From DASPKO01 sp035628055 (lineage in GTDB: Bacteria > Planctomycetota > Phycisphaerae > Phycisphaerales > UBA1924), in contig DASPKO010000085.1 in the NCBI GenBank assembly GCA_035628055.1, positions 1 through 10,733 of the forward strand: a stretch of 10,733 nucleotides of DNA, in the 5' to 3' direction. Under the pieces are notes generated by a model. It worked only from the letters and a program-made list of their open reading frames with translations, did no database searches and had not been told where the DNA came from. Within the stretch, counting starts at the first letter, position 1; each line of letters begins with the position of its first letter. The position numbers and the translations under genes were made by a program. Shown piece after piece: positions 8,216-10,733 of the stretch.

Positions 8216-10062
8216 GCGCGGGTGCATCCGGTGGCGCGCCGCCCGTCACCGGGGCCGTCCCCGCGCCGGCGCGCGATCTGGGCCCGCCCGCGGGGCGGCC
8301 CGACCCCGCGCGCGTGCTCGGGCAGAGCGGCCTGCCCCCGGCGCTGCGCGACCTGGTCGGAACCGTGGTCTCGCGGACGCGCCTGTGGCGGCACGAACGC
8401 GCCGACGTGGCGCGCGAGCTGGTCTCGCACTTTGCCGAGGGGCTCGAGGCCGGCGCCTCCGTCGAACGGCTCGCGGCGCTCTTCGGCGACCCGGTGCCCG
8501 CCGCGCGGCTCATCCGGCGCGCCAAGAAGCGGGCCCGCTCACTGGCGTGGCACGCATGGGTCAGGTGGTGGCAGTTTGTGGGGCTCGTGCTGGCCCTGAT
8601 CGGCGTGGTCTGGGGCGTGTTCGCGGTCCCCTTCTTCATGAGGACGCCCCGAGTCGCCCGCGACTATTTCGGGGAAGTGACGGCGCCCGCGCGAGCCGTG
8701 CCGGAAAGCCAGCGGGCGTGGCCCGTGTATCTCGGAGCCATCCAAGCCGCCGACTATCGCGGCATGGCCGAGCAGATGGAGCACATCTCCGATCACCCGG
8801 GGATGAAGGGCTGGGAGGCCGTCGTCCAGATCGTGGACTCCCGCCAGGAGTCGATCCGGCTCTACAGGCATGCGGCCGGCATGCCCGCGCTGGGGCTGGT
8901 GCCGAGCGACCAGGCAAGCAAGGAGCTGGCCCAGATCCTGAACCCGGCCTTCACGCCCGACCCCGTCAGGTCTCCGGAGCCGGGCCCGCAGCCACTCGGA
9001 ACGATCCTTCTCCCAAGCCTGAACGAGATGCGCAAGGGTGCGCGCCTGCTCGCGGCCGACGCCCGCGTCGCGGCGACGCGGGGCGAGGCGGAGCGGGTGG
9101 TGGATGATCTGGTGGCGCTCACGGGGCTGGCGCATCACGCCAATGCGCCGCCGCGTCTGCTCATCAACCAGCTCGTGGAGTGGGCCGTCCTGGCCCTGCA
9201 ATACCAGCTCGTCGGCGAGCTGATCGCCCGGCACCCCGGGCTGCTGAGCGAGTCGCAACTGGCCGGCCTCGCCCACCACGTCGCGGGCGCGAGCCCGCGA
9301 GACTTCCGCCCCGACTATTCGGTAGAACGTGCCCTGTTTGAAGACTGGGTGCAGCGCGTTTACAGCGACAATCGGAGAGGGAACGGCCGGCTCACGTTCG
9401 CCGGCTGGAAGACCTACGAGAAGCTTCATGGTGCCCAGGCCGAGACCTGGAAAACCTGGCTGGCGGGTCCGCTCCTCTCCGCGTGGTTCCCGAGCCGGGC
9501 CCGGCTCGGCGCGGTGTACGAGGAGGCGCTCACCTCCGCCGAGGCCTATCACGACATCCCGCTCTGGGAGCGCACGGGGCCAGGTCCCGACGAGCGCTTC
9601 AAGCTGGAACATGAGTCCGGCCGCCTCCCCTCGCGCTACCTCATGATCGCCGGGACGATCGCGCCACTCACCAAGATCGGCCTGACGGCGCACAGCGTGT
9701 CGCAGCGCCGCGACGCCACCCTGGTCGTCCTCGCGCTCGAGATCCACCGGCTCCGGCACGGGGCCTATCCCAGGGCCCTGGACGAGCTGGTCCCCGCCCT
9801 GATCCCCACGATTCCGACGGACCGCTTCGACGGGCAATCCTTCCGCTACCGCCTCGCCGAGACCGGGCCAATCCTGTACTCGGTCGGGATGGACCTCGAC
9901 GACGACATCGGCCGCGCGCCCCGCGACCCCCACGCCGACGTTTCTCTCAGCCAGTTCAAGACCCCCGCCGAACTGGCCGAGCTCAAGCGCTCCCCCCGAG
10001 AGTGGGAGCGCGTCGATGGGGATTGGATACTCTGGCCCCCCGCCCCGCGCGCCGATCGGTAG
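8212..10062 (+). CDS. Single-pass membrane protein with HAAS-like N-terminus and pseudopilin-like C-terminal module, unknown function
   Basis: 616 residues from a GTG start that overlaps the padR stop. Residues 1-38 are Pro/Ala/Gly-rich. Residues about 40-105 form a helical domain (ELVSHFAEGLEAGAS, then LFGDPVPAARLIRRAKKRA), resembling the HAAS/permease-prefix domains often paired with PadR regulators. One transmembrane helix follows at about 119-143. The remaining 470 residues are mostly helical and probably extracytoplasmic, with no family I recognise. Near the C-terminus, residues 499-567 carry a pattern like GspG-type pseudopilin ends: HGAYPRALDELVP, IPTDRFDGQSFRYRL, LYSVGMDLDDDIG, with an acidic cluster (D561, D563-D565) that may bind calcium. 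Similar endings occur in many planctomycete membrane proteins. Probably a PadR-controlled envelope protein; the topology and function are inference. Confidence 0.85.
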   Translation: MSAGASGGAPPVTGAVPAPARDLGPPAGRPDPARVLGQSGLPPALRDLVGTVVSRTRLWRHERADVARELVSHFAEGLEAGASVERLAALFGDPVPAARLIRRAKKRARSLAWHAWVRWWQFVGLVLALIGVVWGVFAVPFFMRTPRVARDYFGEVTAPARAVPESQRAWPVYLGAIQAADYRGMAEQMEHISDHPGMKGWEAVVQIVDSRQESIRLYRHAAGMPALGLVPSDQASKELAQILNPAFTPDPVRSPEPGPQPLGTILLPSLNEMRKGARLLAADARVAATRGEAERVVDDLVALTGLAHHANAPPRLLINQLVEWAVLALQYQLVGELIARHPGLLSESQLAGLAHHVAGASPRDFRPDYSVERALFEDWVQRVYSDNRRGNGRLTFAGWKTYEKLHGAQAETWKTWLAGPLLSAWFPSRARLGAVYEEALTSAEAYHDIPLWERTGPGPDERFKLEHESGRLPSRYLMIAGTIAPLTKIGLTAHSVSQRRDATLVVLALEIHRLRHGAYPRALDELVPALIPTIPTDRFDGQSFRYRLAETGPILYSVGMDLDDDIGRAPRDPHADVSLSQFKTPAELAELKRSPREWERVDGDWILWPPAPRADR

Positions 10063-10081
10063 CTGGCGGCGTGCAGTCCGC

Positions 10082-10112
10082 ACGAGGCCGGCTCGCGAGG
10101 GCCGGCTCGTTC
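10082..10112 (+). terminator. Hairpin, possible terminator of the padR operon
   Basis: ACGA(G)GCCGGC (10082-10092) and GCCGGCTCGT (10101-10110) form a 10-bp stem with one bulged G and an 8-nt loop, starting 19 bp after the membrane-protein stop codon. Only a short T-containing tail follows (CGTTCT), so termination strength is doubtful. The arms also make a 10-bp direct repeat, GGCCGGCTCG. Confidence 0.45.
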
Positions 10113-10181
10113 TGCCCGGGAGAACGTGTCGGTTGTCGGTCCGGGCCTGACGAGCGGCGGGCCCCCGGGGACAATCCCGGC

Positions 10182-10733
10182 ATGACCTCGCGCACCGCAC
10201 CCGCCGCGCCGCCGCCCGCGGCCGCACTCGCGTCCGCCCGGCCTCCCGAGAGACCCGACCCCGCCTCCGACGCGGGGGCCGGGAGCGGGATCCGGCGCGT
10301 GCCCGCCGAGGGGCCGCTCATCGACGTGATGGACGGGACCGCGCGCCACGAGCTGCGCGTGCACGAGCACGGCTTTCTTGCCCTGGTCGACGTGATGCCC
10401 CGCCTGGTCCCCGCGGGCCAGACCGCCGACGCCGCGATCGTGCAGGCCGCCCGGGTCTCCTACGGGCAGGGCACCAAGAAGGTCTCGGAAGACCGCGGGC
10501 TGATCCGCTACCTCATGCGGCACCGGCACAGCACGCCCTTCGAGATGGTCGAGATGAAGTTCCACGTCGCCATGCCCATCTTCGTGGCGCGCCAGTGGAT
10601 CCGCCATCGCACGGCGAACGTGAACGAGTATTCGGCGCGGTACTCCGTCGTGCGCGACCGCTTCTATCGCCCCGACGCCGGGGGCATCCGAAAGCAGAGC
10701 GCCAGCAACCGCCAGGGGGGGGCGGAGCGCCTC
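10182..10733 (+). CDS. thyX: Flavin-dependent thymidylate synthase ThyX, 5' part (truncated by window end)
   Basis: FAD-dependent enzyme making dTMP from dUMP with methylene-tetrahydrofolate, the alternative to ThyA. 184 residues are visible and the frame is open at the window edge. The ThyX signature RHRX7S is RHRTANVNEYS at 141-151, followed by ARY. Upstream, VQAARVSYGQGTKK and LIRYLMRHRHSTPFEMVEMK match the conserved N-terminal half, including the substrate- and FAD-binding Arg/His cluster. The conserved region begins at about residue 46 (LIDVMDG). The preceding residues are a Pro/Ala/Arg-rich stretch, so the true start may be later than ATG 10182, for example GTG at codon 40. Only a loose GGGGAC precedes ATG 10182. 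No thyA is seen. The gene is separated from the padR operon by 119 bp and is probably independent. Confidence 0.94.
   Translation, partial: MTSRTAPAAPPPAAALASARPPERPDPASDAGAGSGIRRVPAEGPLIDVMDGTARHELRVHEHGFLALVDVMPRLVPAGQTADAAIVQAARVSYGQGTKKVSEDRGLIRYLMRHRHSTPFEMVEMKFHVAMPIFVARQWIRHRTANVNEYSARYSVVRDRFYRPDAGGIRKQSASNRQGGAERL

Overview
The window is very GC-rich and codes on both strands. Several traits together suggest a planctomycete, probably Phycisphaerae-like: an animal-type pterin synthase domain that looks like the tail of a two-domain fusion, a protein with a PLPPA-type C-terminal sorting signal, a paired PadR regulator and HAAS-like membrane protein, and a dnaG-rpoD pair. This placement is inference from gene content, not from a marker phylogeny.

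Layout. The left part (1-3270) reads rightward. It holds the 3' part of a 6-pyruvoyl/6-carboxy-tetrahydropterin synthase (PTPS/QueD family, probably continuing off the left edge), then a GspE/PilB-type ATPase with an N-terminal MshEN domain, then a small exported protein with a PEP-CTERM-like sorting tail and a strong intrinsic terminator after it. The middle (3523-7455) reads leftward: dnaG (primase) followed about 100 bp later by rpoD (primary sigma factor). This is the core of the classical macromolecular-synthesis operon, coupling replication priming to transcription initiation. A 394-bp divergent intergenic region (7456-7849) separates dnaG from a rightward two-gene unit. In that unit a small PadR regulator overlaps by 4 bp a 616-residue single-pass membrane protein of unknown function. 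That protein has a HAAS-like N-terminal helical domain and a pseudopilin-like (GspG-type) C-terminal module. The right edge holds the 5' part of thyX (flavin-dependent thymidylate synthase), cut by the window.

Most genes are housekeeping. The least explained part is the padR/membrane-protein pair, with a 23-bp low-GC inverted repeat upstream of padR that is the obvious candidate operator. I see no CRISPR array, transposase, integrase, tRNA or rRNA, and no sign of recent horizontal transfer. Very long open frames antisense to rpoD and dnaG are a by-product of high GC.
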